Assembly: GCA_024516155.1 (NCBI GenBank)
Contig: JAJJXM010000152.1
Location: 1-31,928, forward strand
Reading direction: 5' to 3'
DNA length: 31,928 nt
Source: Pyronema omphalodes
Lineage: Eukaryota; Ascomycota; Pezizomycetes; Pezizales; Pyronemataceae
Shown piece by piece: positions 1 through 9,800 of this stretch. The translations under genes and the position numbers were made by a program. Every line of letters begins with the position of its first letter. The first letter of the stretch is position 1. Below the pieces are notes generated by a model. It made no database searches. It saw only the letters and a program-made list of their open reading frames with translations, and was not told where the DNA came from.

Positions 1-442
1 TTGTGTTGCCGTTGTGTTGTTGTGTTGTTGTGTGTGCCGTGCCATGTTGACTGAGAGACTGATTGATGATGGATGACGTACCACGAGCTGGAGAGCTGTG
101 GCGTCGCAGTTGAATCGATGGAGAACGGAAGCTCATGTAGCGATGATTGTATGACGGCCCAGCAAGAGTGCTGGCCGCCCCTTTCTACATAAGGAGGCTT
201 GCCTCCCCGTCGTCGAGATTCTCCATCGAACGTCTTGTGTCTTCTCCTGACTCCTAGAATAAGAATTCCTCTCCTAAGTCCTACGTCACTCTTGTCCTTG
301 TCCCTGTCCCTGTTTAGTGTGCCGTCCGTCTGACGAGCACTTCGGTCCTTGTCCTGCCGTTCCCCGTTCCGGAACCTGCCTAGTCCCTCTTTCCGGTAGT
401 GTTCAGTGTGTCCCTTGAACGTCCGTTCTCGTGTCCCTGACA
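1..442 (+). repeat. A1 5' LTR, truncated by window start
   Basis: This matches the complete 529-bp LTRs at 25430-25958, 23700-24228 (minus) and 30758-31286, so 87 bases lie left of the window. It starts inside a GTT/TGT-rich simple tract and ends in CCCTGACA. A TATA-like TACATAA is at 186-192. A second TATA-like motif (AATATAAG in the other copies) has changed to AGAATAAG near 259. Confidence 0.93.
115..233 (+). promoter_or_regulatory. Family A core promoter wrapped in inverted repeats, with candidate transcription start
   Basis: An 11-bp inverted repeat, TCGATGGAGAA (115-125) and TTCTCCATCGA (219-229), encloses two smaller hairpins at 156-176 (GGCC-AGCA arms) and 193-206 (GGAGGC-TT-GCCTCC). 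The TATA-like TACATAA at 186-192 lies between the two inner hairpins. ATCGAACGT at 225-233 is complementary to the sequence just after the LTR, so it is the proposed 5' end of the transcript. The block is retained in all family A LTRs here. The start site is inferred, not measured. Confidence 0.55.
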
Positions 443-444
443 TT

Positions 445-453
445 ACGTTCGAT
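445..453 (+). other. Family A primer-binding site, probably self-primed
   Basis: ACGTTCGAT starts 2 nt after the LTR end and is the exact reverse complement of ATCGAACGT at 225-233, 39 nt downstream of the start of TACATAA. It does not begin with TGG, as a site for a tRNA 3' CCA end would. The same pair occurs in A2 (PBS 23689-23697, minus) and A3 (31069-31077 with 31289-31297). Self-priming as in Tf1 is the best reading, although 9 bp is short. Confidence 0.55.
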
Positions 454-477
454 CGATTAACTATTCAACCGACACGC

Positions 478-720
478 ATGAACCGCACCGGTTCTGCCTA
501 GGCCCACGCACTAAAGCAAGCTCTTGAAACACACACCTTATACGAAACCTTTGGGATCCCCGACAGATTCGCTGGCGCAGTGCGAAGAACCGTCCGACGA
601 GCAGAAAATAACTGCTACCTTGTGGTCCGCTGGCAACTCCAGGACTACACCTATCAGGAGCACATCCGCCGCACCATCAGACTCAAGCCAATCCTCAGAG
701 TCCGCCAGGATGCATATTAA
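478..720 (+). pseudogene. A1 leader ORF upstream of gag, broken by TAG
   Basis: In A3 this stretch is an open 80-codon ORF. In A1 its eighth codon is TAG (499-501) instead of TGG, leaving a 7-codon peptide followed by an otherwise open frame to TAA at 718-720. The stop overlaps the gag AUG (710-712) in another frame, in the arrangement ATGcatatTAA. I recognise no domain; the predicted A3 peptide is basic and arginine-rich. The position suggests translational coupling to gag. Confidence 0.6.
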
Positions 721-2056
721 ACTCATTGACGAAGGCCACTGGCAACAAATTGTGAACGCCGCCGCCATGACCCAGTTCCCCGACGGCCATGAACCGCTCA
801 CCTTTACAAAACAACTCGCACAATCCATTTTAGACGCTCAGGACCACCCCACGGGTTACCTCCTAAACGACCTCGCGGAAACCCCCGGCTCTCGTAACAG
901 CACTCGGGTATCCAGCCCTGTCGCCTCCCGCGCTCCGGAAGCTCCCACCCCTGCTCCCATTCCCCCTGTCGTGATCCAGACTGGCTCCGTCCAGGTCTAC
1001 CCGAACGGCCCAGAACCAGCACCGCGAGCCGCCGCACCCCCTACCACAGCCGCAGCCGCAGCCCCCGCCCCCGCGATAATCGCACCAATTCCTAGACCCC
1101 CCCCCCGTGACCCCGAGATCCTCCTAACCCCGGAGGAGCAAGCCGATACAAACGAAATCCACTACTACGAGAAAGAACTCACCCGCCAGCGTGAGCTAAT
1201 CAACGCGCTACTCGCCTCCCCCGGCATCCGCGTAACTGGAGACAAAATCTCGGATCCGCCAACCTTCGACGGGTCCAACAGGGAGGACCTTCGCCGCTTT
1301 GTCTCCTTGCTTCGTATCAAGTTAGTGAGCGATGAACTACGTTTCCCGACCCCCCATAAACGGATTTCTTACGCCATGGGCCGCCTCCGCGGACGCGCCC
1401 TGGATCAGATTCTTCCTTACATCAAGGAAAACGGCAACCGCTGGGCTCTCAACGACGTCGAGGACGTCATTAAAATTTTACAGCGTACCTTCGGAGACCC
1501 GGACGAGCGCGCAACGGCTCGTTTCAAACTACAGAATCTCCGACAGAACAACCGCGAATTTTCGGACTACTACGCAGAGTTCTCCCGCCTAGTCGCAGAG
1601 TTAGGCTGGGACGAAGCCGCCACCATGGATGCCCTGCGTAACGGCCTGTCCCTTGAGCTACACGAGAAGTTGGTTGGTGCCCCGCCCACCACCACGATGC
1701 ACGAATTCGTCGAACAGTGTCAAAGATTGGACTCCCAATTAAGGGCACTTGAAAACCTCCGCAAGCTGCGTACCAACCGCGGCCAAGTTAAGACCACTAC
1801 CACCGCCACCCCCACCACCAGTCGCCCCACCCCCGCTACCCAAGCCACCACCGCCTCCTCCAGCAAGCAAACCCCGGCCCAGGGACCCCGTCAGAAACTG
1901 TCGGCACAGGAGCGCGCGACCCGCCTATCAGAAGGACGTTGCCTCTACTGCGGTGGCCTCGGCCACATGGCTGCGTCGTGCCCCGCCAAGACGAATGTTA
2001 AAGTGGCGAGTGTGGAATTAGTGGATGCTGAAGAAGAAGTGTCGGGAAAAGAATAA
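710..2056 (+). CDS. gag: A1 Gag (capsid-nucleocapsid polyprotein)
   Basis: The protein is 448 residues and would form the cytoplasmic virus-like particle and bind the element RNA. The frame is open upstream to 524, but that stretch has no ATG, so the first ATG at 710 is the start. Residues 60-150 are rich in Pro and Ala. A retrotransposon Gag core spans about 186-325 (for example FGDPDERATA and the YYAEFSRLV region). A Thr/Pro/Gln-rich linker follows. One zinc knuckle, CLYCGGLGHMAASC (C-x2-C-x4-H-x4-C), is at 411-424. The ORF ends in GGA AAA GAA TAA, part of a -1 frameshift signal leading to pol. A2 Gag differs by about two residues. Confidence 0.93.
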   Translation: MHIKLIDEGHWQQIVNAAAMTQFPDGHEPLTFTKQLAQSILDAQDHPTGYLLNDLAETPGSRNSTRVSSPVASRAPEAPTPAPIPPVVIQTGSVQVYPNGPEPAPRAAAPPTTAAAAAPAPAIIAPIPRPPPRDPEILLTPEEQADTNEIHYYEKELTRQRELINALLASPGIRVTGDKISDPPTFDGSNREDLRRFVSLLRIKLVSDELRFPTPHKRISYAMGRLRGRALDQILPYIKENGNRWALNDVEDVIKILQRTFGDPDERATARFKLQNLRQNNREFSDYYAEFSRLVAELGWDEAATMDALRNGLSLELHEKLVGAPPTTTMHEFVEQCQRLDSQLRALENLRKLRTNRGQVKTTTTATPTTSRPTPATQATTASSSKQTPAQGPRQKLSAQERATRLSEGRCLYCGGLGHMAASCPAKTNVKVASVELVDAEEEVSGKE

Positions 2057-2088
2057 ACCAGCTGCAAGAAGATGGCTCTGCCGCTGGT
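2044..2088 (+). promoter_or_regulatory. Family A -1 ribosomal frameshift signal (gag to pol)
   Basis: The heptamer G GGA AAA (2044-2050) is in the X XXY YYZ phase of gag, one codon before the TAA stop. Six nucleotides downstream, ACCAGC (2057-2062) pairs with GCTGGT (2083-2088), and a small GGC-TCT-GCC hairpin sits inside. Slipping back by one base enters the pol frame, which is open from the heptamer onward. The A2 copy has its heptamer at 22098-22092 on the minus strand. Confidence 0.75.
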
Positions 2089-4594
2089 GGGAATATTATT
2101 GCTGATACATTGCTATTATCGGGCGCAAGTTTTACTGGAAAGTTAGAATGCAAACACCTTGTCCTCTCCTGTTCCTTGTTTTCCAATAACCGCTCCGTGA
2201 AAACAGTAGCGCTCGTTGACTGCGGCGCCACTGGTATCGCCTTCGTTGACCGCAATTTCGCCCGCCATCACAAACTCCCCCTAACCCCCCTATCCACCGC
2301 CCGAACGGTCGAAGTTATCGACGGCCGCCCCATATCCTCAGGAAAAATAACACACCTCGCCCAAGTAGAGTGTACCATCAATGGTCACTCGGAAACCCTT
2401 CCCATGTTTGTCACCAAGCTGGGTCACTACCCGGTGGTGTTGGGTATCCCCTGGTTGAAAAAACACGATGTAACCATAAGCTTCAGTTCCAACACTGTAA
2501 GCTTCGACTCCGAATACTGCCTAAGGAACTGCACCCCGTTGCCTGTGAGCACAACCGGTGTCGAGGTCCTGGACTCGAGGCCCCCTCCCGCTGTCCACGA
2601 GCCCGACACAAACCCCTTGCCGGAGTTGGAAGACTCGGTCCCCGACCCCCCGAACGAACCCCCCATAGAGATCTCAAGTCTAACCATCACCGACTTCAAG
2701 GAAATGGTAGAAGACGAAAGCCTGACAGTGTTCTCGCTATCGTTGGACGAGATCACCGTCGCCCTACAAGACAAGCCCCCCCTCACGGACGACGAACTGA
2801 AAGACATGATCCCCGAGGAGTATCATGACTACCTCGATTTATTCAAGGAGGTTAACGCGAAGGAACTTCCCCCGCACCGACCCTACGACCACAAGATCCC
2901 ACTGAAAGAGGGATTCGTTCCGCCCTTTGGCCCGTTATACTCGCTGTCACGCAACGAGTTGCAGACGCTGAAAACATGGCTCGATGAGAATTTGGAGAAA
3001 GGATTTATACAACGCTCCCAATCACCAGCCGCCTCGCCGATATTATTCGTGAAGAAATCAGACGGATCCCTACGCCTGTGTGTCGACTACCGAAGACTGA
3101 ATGAAGGTACCGAGAAGAACCGGTACCCGCTGCCATTGATACAAGAAACGATGATGAATCTTTCCAAAGCCCAATACTTTACGACCCTTGATGTCCGCAG
3201 CGCTTATAATCTTATCAGAATGGCAGAAGGCGAAGAATGGAAGACGGCCTTCCGCACACGGTACGGCCTGTTTGAATCGAAAGTGATGCCTTTTGGGCTC
3301 ACCAACGCGCCTGCCGATTTCCAGGCATTTATAAATGATGTCCTGAGACCATACCTAGACCAGTTTTGTACGGCATACTTGGACGATATCCTCGTATTCT
3401 CCGAAACAAAGTCCGATCACACCGCACACGTCCGAAAGATCTTGGAACGACTCAAACAAGAAAAACTGCACTTGAAGCCAGAGAAGTGTAAGTTTGCTAA
3501 GGCAGAAGTACAGTACCTGGGCTACAACATCGGGCGCGACGGCGCGCGCATGATGGATTCCAAAGTAGCCACAGTGAGAGATTGGAAGGAACCAACCAAT
3601 TTGAAACAGGTCCAAGAGTTCCTGGGCTTCGCGAATTTCTACCGAAGATTTATCAAAGACTACTCAAAAGTGGTCTCCCCGCTTACAGCTCTGACCAAAA
3701 ACAAAGATGGTAAAGCAATCCCCTTTGTCTGGGGTAAAGATCAGCAGAGCGCCTTCGACCGACTGAAGGACGCATTTACATCAGCACCCATCCTCAAGCA
3801 CTTCGACTACGAGAAACCGATTGTAGTAGAAACAGACGCATCTGACTATGTGTCCGCTGGAGTTTTATCACAATACGACGACGATAACGTGTTACACCCC
3901 GTCGCATTTTATTCCAAGAAGCATTCCCCGGCAGAATGCAACTACGAAATCTACGACAAGGAACTACTGGCAATAGTTCGTTGTTTTGAGGAATGGCGTC
4001 CCCACTTAGAGGGCTCCGCCTTCCCCATAAAAGTATTGACGGATCACAAGAATCTTGAATACTTTATGACGACAAAGCTGCTGAATAGACGACAAGCACG
4101 CTGGTCCGAGTTCCTGTCTCGGTTTAACTTTGTGATCACCTATCGACCGGGTACGTTGGGAGGAAAACCGGACGCCCTGACAAGAAGAGCCGCCGACCTC
4201 CCGGAAGAGGGAGACGAACGCATACTGGCGAACCAGCAAGCTGTTCTGAAGCCACAGAACTTTCAGTTATGCATGACCCCGCCAATGAAACTCGCACCTT
4301 CCGAAGTAGACCTCCTGTTCACAGAGGGCTACAAGACAGATCCATTCCCCAACCGAGTGTTGGAAATGCTGGAAGATGGCACACAAATCTGTAAGGACAT
4401 ATCGCTCGCCGATTGCTCCGTGTTAGAAAACAGATTGTACTACCGAGATTGCCTCTATGTCCCCGCGCTGGATAAGCTACGATTGAAACTACTGCAAGAT
4501 CACCACGACCCCCCCACCATGGGACACCCGGGCCGTGCGAAGACTTTCGAACTCCTCGCCAGGAATTATTACTGGCCCTCGATGAGAAAAGATG
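2050..4594 (+). CDS. pol: A1 Pol part 1: protease, RT, RNase H, start of integrase (interrupted)
   Basis: Pol is in the -1 frame of gag and its first codons have no ATG, so I start it at the frameshift. Aspartic protease: the DCGATG active-site motif is at about 2218, followed by the LGIPWL motif near 2440. Reverse transcriptase: from about 2870, with FGLTNAPA and the catalytic YLDD at 3376-3387. RNase H: ETDASDYV near 3830 and TDHKNLEYF near 4040. The integrase zinc domain begins near 4500 with GHPGRAKT and Y-Y-W-P. At 4594 the frame is cut after the first base of the Val codon in K-D-V by antisense A2. Read-through adds about 230 LTR-derived codons to 5292, which I do not count as Pol. It continues at 24234. 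Confidence 0.93.
4590..4594. repeat. A2 target-site duplication AGATG
   Basis: AGATG directly precedes the A2 terminus TGTCAGGG at 4595. It recurs at 24229-24233 directly after the other terminus, ...CCGTGACA. The flanks join in frame in the A1 pol gene. Confidence 0.95.
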
Positions 4595-5093
4595 TGTCAG
4601 GGACACGAGAACGGACGTTCAAGGGACACACTGAACACTACCGGAAAGAGGGACTAGGCAGGTTCCGGAACGGGGAACGGCAGGACAAGGACCGAAGTGC
4701 TCGTCAGACGGACGGCACACTAAACAGGGACAGGGACAAGGACAAGAGTGACGTAGGACTTAGGAGAGGAATTCTTATATTAGGAGTCAGGAGAAGACAC
4801 AAGACGTTCGATGGAGAATCTCGACAACGGGGAGGCAAGCCTCCTTATGTACAAAGGGGCGGCCAGCACTCTTGCTGGGCCGTCATACAATCATCGCTAC
4901 ATGAGCTTCCGTTCTCCATCGATTCAACTGCGACGCCACAGCTCTCCAGCTCGTGGTACGTCATCCATCATCAATCAGTCTCTCAGTCAACATGGCACGG
5001 CACACACAACAACACAACAACACAACGGCAACACAACACGGCAAGACAACGGCACGATGTCGATCAACAACCACGACAACAAGATGACGCAAC
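4595..5093 (-). repeat. A2 3' LTR, distal part (rest at 10913-10947)
   Basis: This is the reverse complement of the family A LTR, from its TGACA end (at 4595) inward. It stops at GCAAC, where B1 begins. The remaining 30 bp after the repeated GCAAC are at 10918-10947 and end in CCGTGACA. Confidence 0.93.
5089..5093. repeat. B1 target-site duplication GCAAC
   Basis: GCAAC precedes the B1 5' end and recurs at 10913-10917 after its 3' end. Both flanks belong to the A2 LTR. Confidence 0.95.
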
Positions 5094-5444
5094 TGTCACG
5101 GCTCGAGAATTATTACCTTCCCCCTCCTCGTCATTCATTCACCTATTATCATTCGCTTCATTATCCAGCACTCGTTTGTTTATTTACAAATTCAAATACT
5201 TTGTCGAAAATCTTTGTTTACGTCCTCGTTCTCGTCCCCGTCTTTGGATCTCTTTGTCCCTTGAAATCTTTGTTTATTTCCTTAACTTCTAAACACAGAA
5301 AGTCTTTAAGTTGATGCTAGACACAGCTTAAGAGTTTCTAACGTTGAAGTTATTATAAGGATATATCCATTGAACTCAAGAGTGAATAATTGAGAAGAGC
5401 CCGCAGGTTCTCCGTCAGCTATCTCTCCCTTGTTCGCCGTTACA
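5094..5444 (+). repeat. B1 5' LTR, 351 bp, internally deleted
   Basis: It starts TGTCACGGCTCGAG and ends CCGTTACA. Compared with the 1140-bp B2 LTR, everything between two copies of TTTGTTTATTTA is missing, exactly 789 bp. The retained right part corresponds to R-U5. It differs from its partner LTR at one position near 5402 (G versus T). Confidence 0.95.
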
Positions 5445-5446
5445 AC

Positions 5447-5458
5447 ATAACTGTGTAA
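5447..5458 (+). other. B1 primer-binding site
   Basis: ATAACTGTGTAA begins 2 nt after the LTR. It is the exact complement of TTACACAGTTAT found in the B2 LTR, but that partner is absent from the shortened B1 LTR. Confidence 0.75.
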
Positions 5459-5507
5459 TCAAGACCTGCCGGCTCTACCGTCAACTCTCGATTACAACAA
5501 GCTTTAC

Positions 5508-5678
5508 ATGCTTCACAACCTCTGGTTCTACGAATTCATCAATCTATTACCGATCTTCCGTTCCCTCGAAAACCCCGTCGTCCTTGACGAAATCGAAATT
5601 GCTCGACAACTCGGAAACGAATACGCAGCAACTCGAATTCAATATAACGACGAAACCAACATCTGGCACCTCCGTTAA
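5508..5678 (+). CDS. B1 leader ORF (56 aa), function unknown
   Basis: This ATG-initiated ORF ends in TAA 9 nt before the gag AUG and in the same frame as gag, with no other stop between. The peptide starts MLHNLWFYEF, is hydrophobic at its N-terminus and acidic in the middle. I recognise no domain. The same ORF is identical in B2, and family A has an unrelated-looking ORF in the same place. Likely roles are coupling translation to gag (reinitiation) or occasional read-through to an N-extended Gag; neither is shown. Confidence 0.5.
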   Translation: MLHNLWFYEFINLLPIFRSLENPVVLDEIEIARQLGNEYAATRIQYNDETNIWHLR

Positions 5679-5687
5679 TCCCTCGAA

Positions 5688-6806
5688 ATGGACCAAAACA
5701 ACAAGGTCGTCGTGGCCCTGTACCTCAACGAAGCCGAAAGGTTAGAGGTCGAACAGGACCCTACGAAGATCAAATTGGTCCGTAACGCCGTAAAAGAATA
5801 CGAACGAGACTGTCAACTTAGGGACGACCTTCGAGCCGAACTCACAGAAGCTCGAAAGGACAACTCCCTTTACGCTCAACGAATTACCGATTTGGAAAGA
5901 GATCTCGAAAGCGCCAACGCCTCCGTTCGACTCCTACAAGCCCTTACGAAGAACGGTCCCCTTCCGAATACCCGTCCCATCGAATTACCCCACCCACCTG
6001 AGTTCTCTGGTGAACGCAAGGAACTCTTGAACTTCATCTCGAAGGTCAGATCCAAGCTCGCCGGAGACTCCTCCCGTTTTACCGACGATCAACATAAGCT
6101 ACGTTATACTTATGGATATCTCAAAGGCAACGCTCAGAATCAAATTCAACCCTACGTCCTTACAGATAAGATTAAGCTTAAGGACGTTGAGGCTCTCATT
6201 ACAATTCTGGAAGCTGCCTTCGGAGACCCTGATCAAGTTGGTACTGCATCTGCGGAATTGGATAAACTTCAACAGGGCAACCGTGAGTTTAGCCAATACT
6301 ACGCAGAATTCCAACGATTAATGGCCATCTTGAATTACGACGAAAACGCAAAGAAGGCTGCTCTGAAGCGTGGACTCTCTCGAGACCTTCAGACCAGTCT
6401 TGTTTACCAAGCCGAAGAACCTCAGAACTTCACCAAATTTGTGGATCTTTGTATGAAGCTAGATTACAGAATTCGAGCTCATTCAAACACCACAAAGCGG
6501 CACGTTTCTTCGGTCCCCAGTCGTTCCAGCTCCACGCCGTCTCGCCCGGCGTCCCACCCAACGAATACCAATAGTGGTAATTACGGATCGGCCCCCATGG
6601 ACCTATCAGCTTCCCAAAAGGCTCAGAACCAACGCCGTCGTGATGAACGAATGGCTAAGGGACTTTGTCTTTATTGTGGATCAGCCGATCATTTCAAGAA
6701 CGAATGTTCTACGTTGGCAGCAAACAACTCCCGCAAGATTCGCCTAGCCGCCGCCGAGGTTTTGGATATTCCAACAAACCCCGACGTCGACCAGGGAAAA
6801 GAGTAG
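5688..6806 (+). CDS. gag: B1 Gag
   Basis: This is a 372-residue structural polyprotein. Residues 1-90 are highly charged with heptad-like spacing, likely a coiled coil. The Gag core lies at about 104-240 (FSGERKELLNF and YYAEFQRL). A Ser/Thr/Pro-rich stretch follows. The zinc knuckle CLYCGSADHFKNEC (C-x2-C-x4-H-x4-C) is at 327-340 and would bind RNA. The end reads GGA AAA GAG TAG, part of the frameshift signal. The predicted protein is identical to that of B2. The coding sequence is more AT-rich than family A gag. Confidence 0.93.
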   Translation: MDQNNKVVVALYLNEAERLEVEQDPTKIKLVRNAVKEYERDCQLRDDLRAELTEARKDNSLYAQRITDLERDLESANASVRLLQALTKNGPLPNTRPIELPHPPEFSGERKELLNFISKVRSKLAGDSSRFTDDQHKLRYTYGYLKGNAQNQIQPYVLTDKIKLKDVEALITILEAAFGDPDQVGTASAELDKLQQGNREFSQYYAEFQRLMAILNYDENAKKAALKRGLSRDLQTSLVYQAEEPQNFTKFVDLCMKLDYRIRAHSNTTKRHVSSVPSRSSSTPSRPASHPTNTNSGNYGSAPMDLSASQKAQNQRRRDERMAKGLCLYCGSADHFKNECSTLAANNSRKIRLAAAEVLDIPTNPDVDQGKE

Positions 6807-6839
6807 TCCATCAACAGCCTGTTGGCTCTGTTGTTGGAC
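6794..6839 (+). promoter_or_regulatory. B1 -1 frameshift signal (gag to pol)
   Basis: G GGA AAA (6794-6800) is in the correct phase, one codon before the TAG. Five nucleotides later GTCCA-T-CAACAG (6806-6817) pairs with CTGTTG-T-TGGAC (6828-6839), giving 11 base pairs with one T-T mismatch and a 10-nt loop. Pol is in the -1 frame. Confidence 0.82.
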
Positions 6840-9800
6840 CAGCCCCTGCCTCGTCTTTCGTTTCATCTCAGGAAATCGTTTATGTATCCGCTAGTTCTTT
6901 GTCAAGTAAACAAGAAAACGAATTGGATGGGAATCATTTGGTCGTGCCATGTACACTAACTGAACACAACACCAAGATCGATACTCATGCTCTCGTAGAC
7001 TGCGGATGCACAGGAATTTCCTTCATGAACGAAGACTTCGCACGCCAACACAACTTCCCCCGTTATCAATTGAAAAACCCCAAAATGGTCGAAGTAATTG
7101 ATGGACGACCTATTTCATCAGGAGACATCACCGAATACGTTGAAGTCGAATGTACAATAGGAGACCATCATGAATTACTAACTGCCTACGTTACTCGGCT
7201 TGGTCATTATCCCCTCGTTTTAGGAATCCCATGGCTTCGTAAACACGATGTTACAATAAACTTCGCCGATAACGATATCAAATTCTCATCACCGAACTGC
7301 CTCCCCCACCGAACCACGTTAACACCCACCCCTGTTAAGGGTATTGCTCCGAAACAACAGAATAAGATCTGTGCCATTTCAGCTACGACGTTTCGACGCA
7401 TTGTAAACAATGCCAACAACCGTTACGGAAAAGTCGAACAATTCTCCTTATCTTTGAATGAAATCACCACAGCTCTTCAACCAGAGAAAGAGGAACCGGA
7501 TCTTAAGACTATTGTACCACCCGAATATCACCAGTACTTGGGAATCTTCGAAAAGGTCAACGCCGACAAGTTACCGCCCCATCGACCGTCGGATCACAAG
7601 ATATCACTCGTCGATGGTTTTCAGCCTCCCTTCGGTCCTCTTTACTCCCTATCACGTCCAGAGTTGGAGGAATTGAAACGTTGGTTAGATGAGAACCTTA
7701 CCAAAGGTTTCATCCGTGCTTCCTCGTCCCCAGCGGCCGCTCCCATTCTTTTCGTAAAGAAAGGCGATGGCTCATTACGTTTGGTGGTCGATTATCGTGG
7801 AATCAACGCCGGAACGATCAAGAATCGCTACCCTCTTCCCCTGATGCAGGATACCTTAATGAACCTTTCAAGAGCTAAGTGGTTCACTAAGCTCGACATT
7901 AGGGGGGCGTATAACTTAATACGTATGGCAAATGGGGAAGAATGGAAAACCGCTTTTCGAACCCGGTACGGATTATTCGAATCATTGGTTATGCCTTTCG
8001 GACTTACCAATGCCCCTGCTACGTTTCAGAACTTCATTAACGACGTATTGGCACCCTACCTTGATCGATTCTGCACTGCCTATTTGGATGACACCCTGAT
8101 CTATTCGGATAATCTCGAAGAACATAAACAACATGTTAAATTGATTCTCGAAGCATTCGAAAAAGCAGGGTTACATCTCAAACCAGAGAAATGCGAGTTC
8201 CACCAGAAGGAAGTAAAGTACTTAGGACTCATCATTAGTACAGAAGGTATAAAGATGGATCCTGAGAAGATTACTGCAGTTCGAGATTGGGAATCTCCCC
8301 GGAACCTCAAAGATGTTAGAGCGTTTTTGGGATTTGCAAACTTCTATCGACGTTTCGTTAAGAACTATTCAAAAATAGTCCAACCTCTTACGTTACTCAC
8401 ACGTAAAGGAGTTCCTTTCGTCTGGTCAGAATCCCAACAACAGGCCTTTGAGGAATTGAAATCAACATTTACATCCGCCCCCGTTTTGGCTCGTTTCGAC
8501 CCAGACCGGGATGTTATTGTCGAAACCGATGCTTCTGATTATGTCTCCGCCGGAGTTCTTTCTCAATATGATGATAAAGGAATCTTACATCCTATTGCTT
8601 ACTTCTCGAAGAAACATTCCCCCGCTGAATGTAATTATGAGATATACGATAAAGAACTCATGGCTATCGTCCGGGCCTTCGAGGAATGGCGTCCCGAATT
8701 GCAATCTGTTATTAACCCCATCCGAGTACTGTCAGATCATAAGAATCTGGAATATTTCACTTCGACAAAGCTCTTGAACCGCCGTCAAGCCCGTTGGTCC
8801 CAGTTCTTGTCTCAGTTTAATTTTAAGATTGTTTACCGCCCCGGCACCGCAGGCGGTAAACCAGACGCACTGACTCGTCGATCCGGAGATCTGCCTAAAG
8901 AGGGGGATGAACGCTCCCTAGAAAACCACACAACGATCATTAAGCCAGAGAATATCCTTCACGCTGCGGCTGTTACCCCCAGTAATCAACAAACAATAAC
9001 GAATTCGCAACAAACCGTAATACCGGACCCACAACAAACAAACCCCACCTTATCCCAGCTCTTCACGGAAGCCTACGAGAAAGACCCATTCCCCATTAAG
9101 GTTATTGAAATGCTAAACAATAACACTCGTTATTGTAAAGACATTACATTAGCTGAATGTACGGTAAACAATAACCGTTTATTCTACCGGGGATGTTTAT
9201 GGGTCCCGAATTACGAACCCCTACGATTACACCTAATGCAACAACACCACGACTCTCCCACGGCTGGACACCCAGGTAGATCTAAAACATTAGAATACCT
9301 CTCAAGAACCTATACGTGGCCCCAGATGAGGACAGACGTGGAAAGATATATTCGAAATTGTCATACCTGCCAACGTTCGAAACCTACCAGACATGCCCCG
9401 TTTGGTATCCTACGTCCACTACCTATTCCAGAAAGACCTTGGCAGGACATATCAATGGATTTCGTAACAGGATTACCGTGGTCTAATGGGTGTGATGCAA
9501 TTTGGGTAGTTGTGGATAGATTAACCAAAGAACGACATCTGATTGCCTGTCGAACAGACATCGACGCAAAGGAATTATCGTCTTTGTTTATTACCCACAT
9601 CTTTCGATTGCATGGACTCCCTCTTACCATTATCTCTGATCGAGGACCTCAATTCGCTGCTTTGTTTTGGAAGAATCTCTGTCGACGTTTGGGAATCGAG
9701 CCTCGATTATCTACAGCATTCCATCCCCAGACGGACGGCCAAACAGAACGAATGAACGCCATCATGGAACAATACCTCCGAGCTCACGTCAACTATCTTC

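Noticed and set aside
524..709. Gag N-terminal extension starting at 524
   Set aside because: The codon at 524 is TTG and no ATG occurs in that frame before 710; the stretch is the leader ORF in another frame.
1749..2021. Proline-rich 90-codon ORF inside gag
   Set aside because: It is the +1 frame shadow of the Thr/Pro-rich gag linker; the same shadow occurs in A2.
4595..5292. C-terminal 230 residues of the apparent 1060-residue A1 Pol as a new domain
   Set aside because: They are translation of the inserted A2 and B1 LTRs after the pol frame is interrupted at 4594.
4811..5314. 167-codon plus-strand ORF (MENLDNGEAS...) as a gene
   Set aside because: It runs from the antisense side of the A2 LTR straight across the B1 insertion point into the B1 LTR, so it is a chance fusion.
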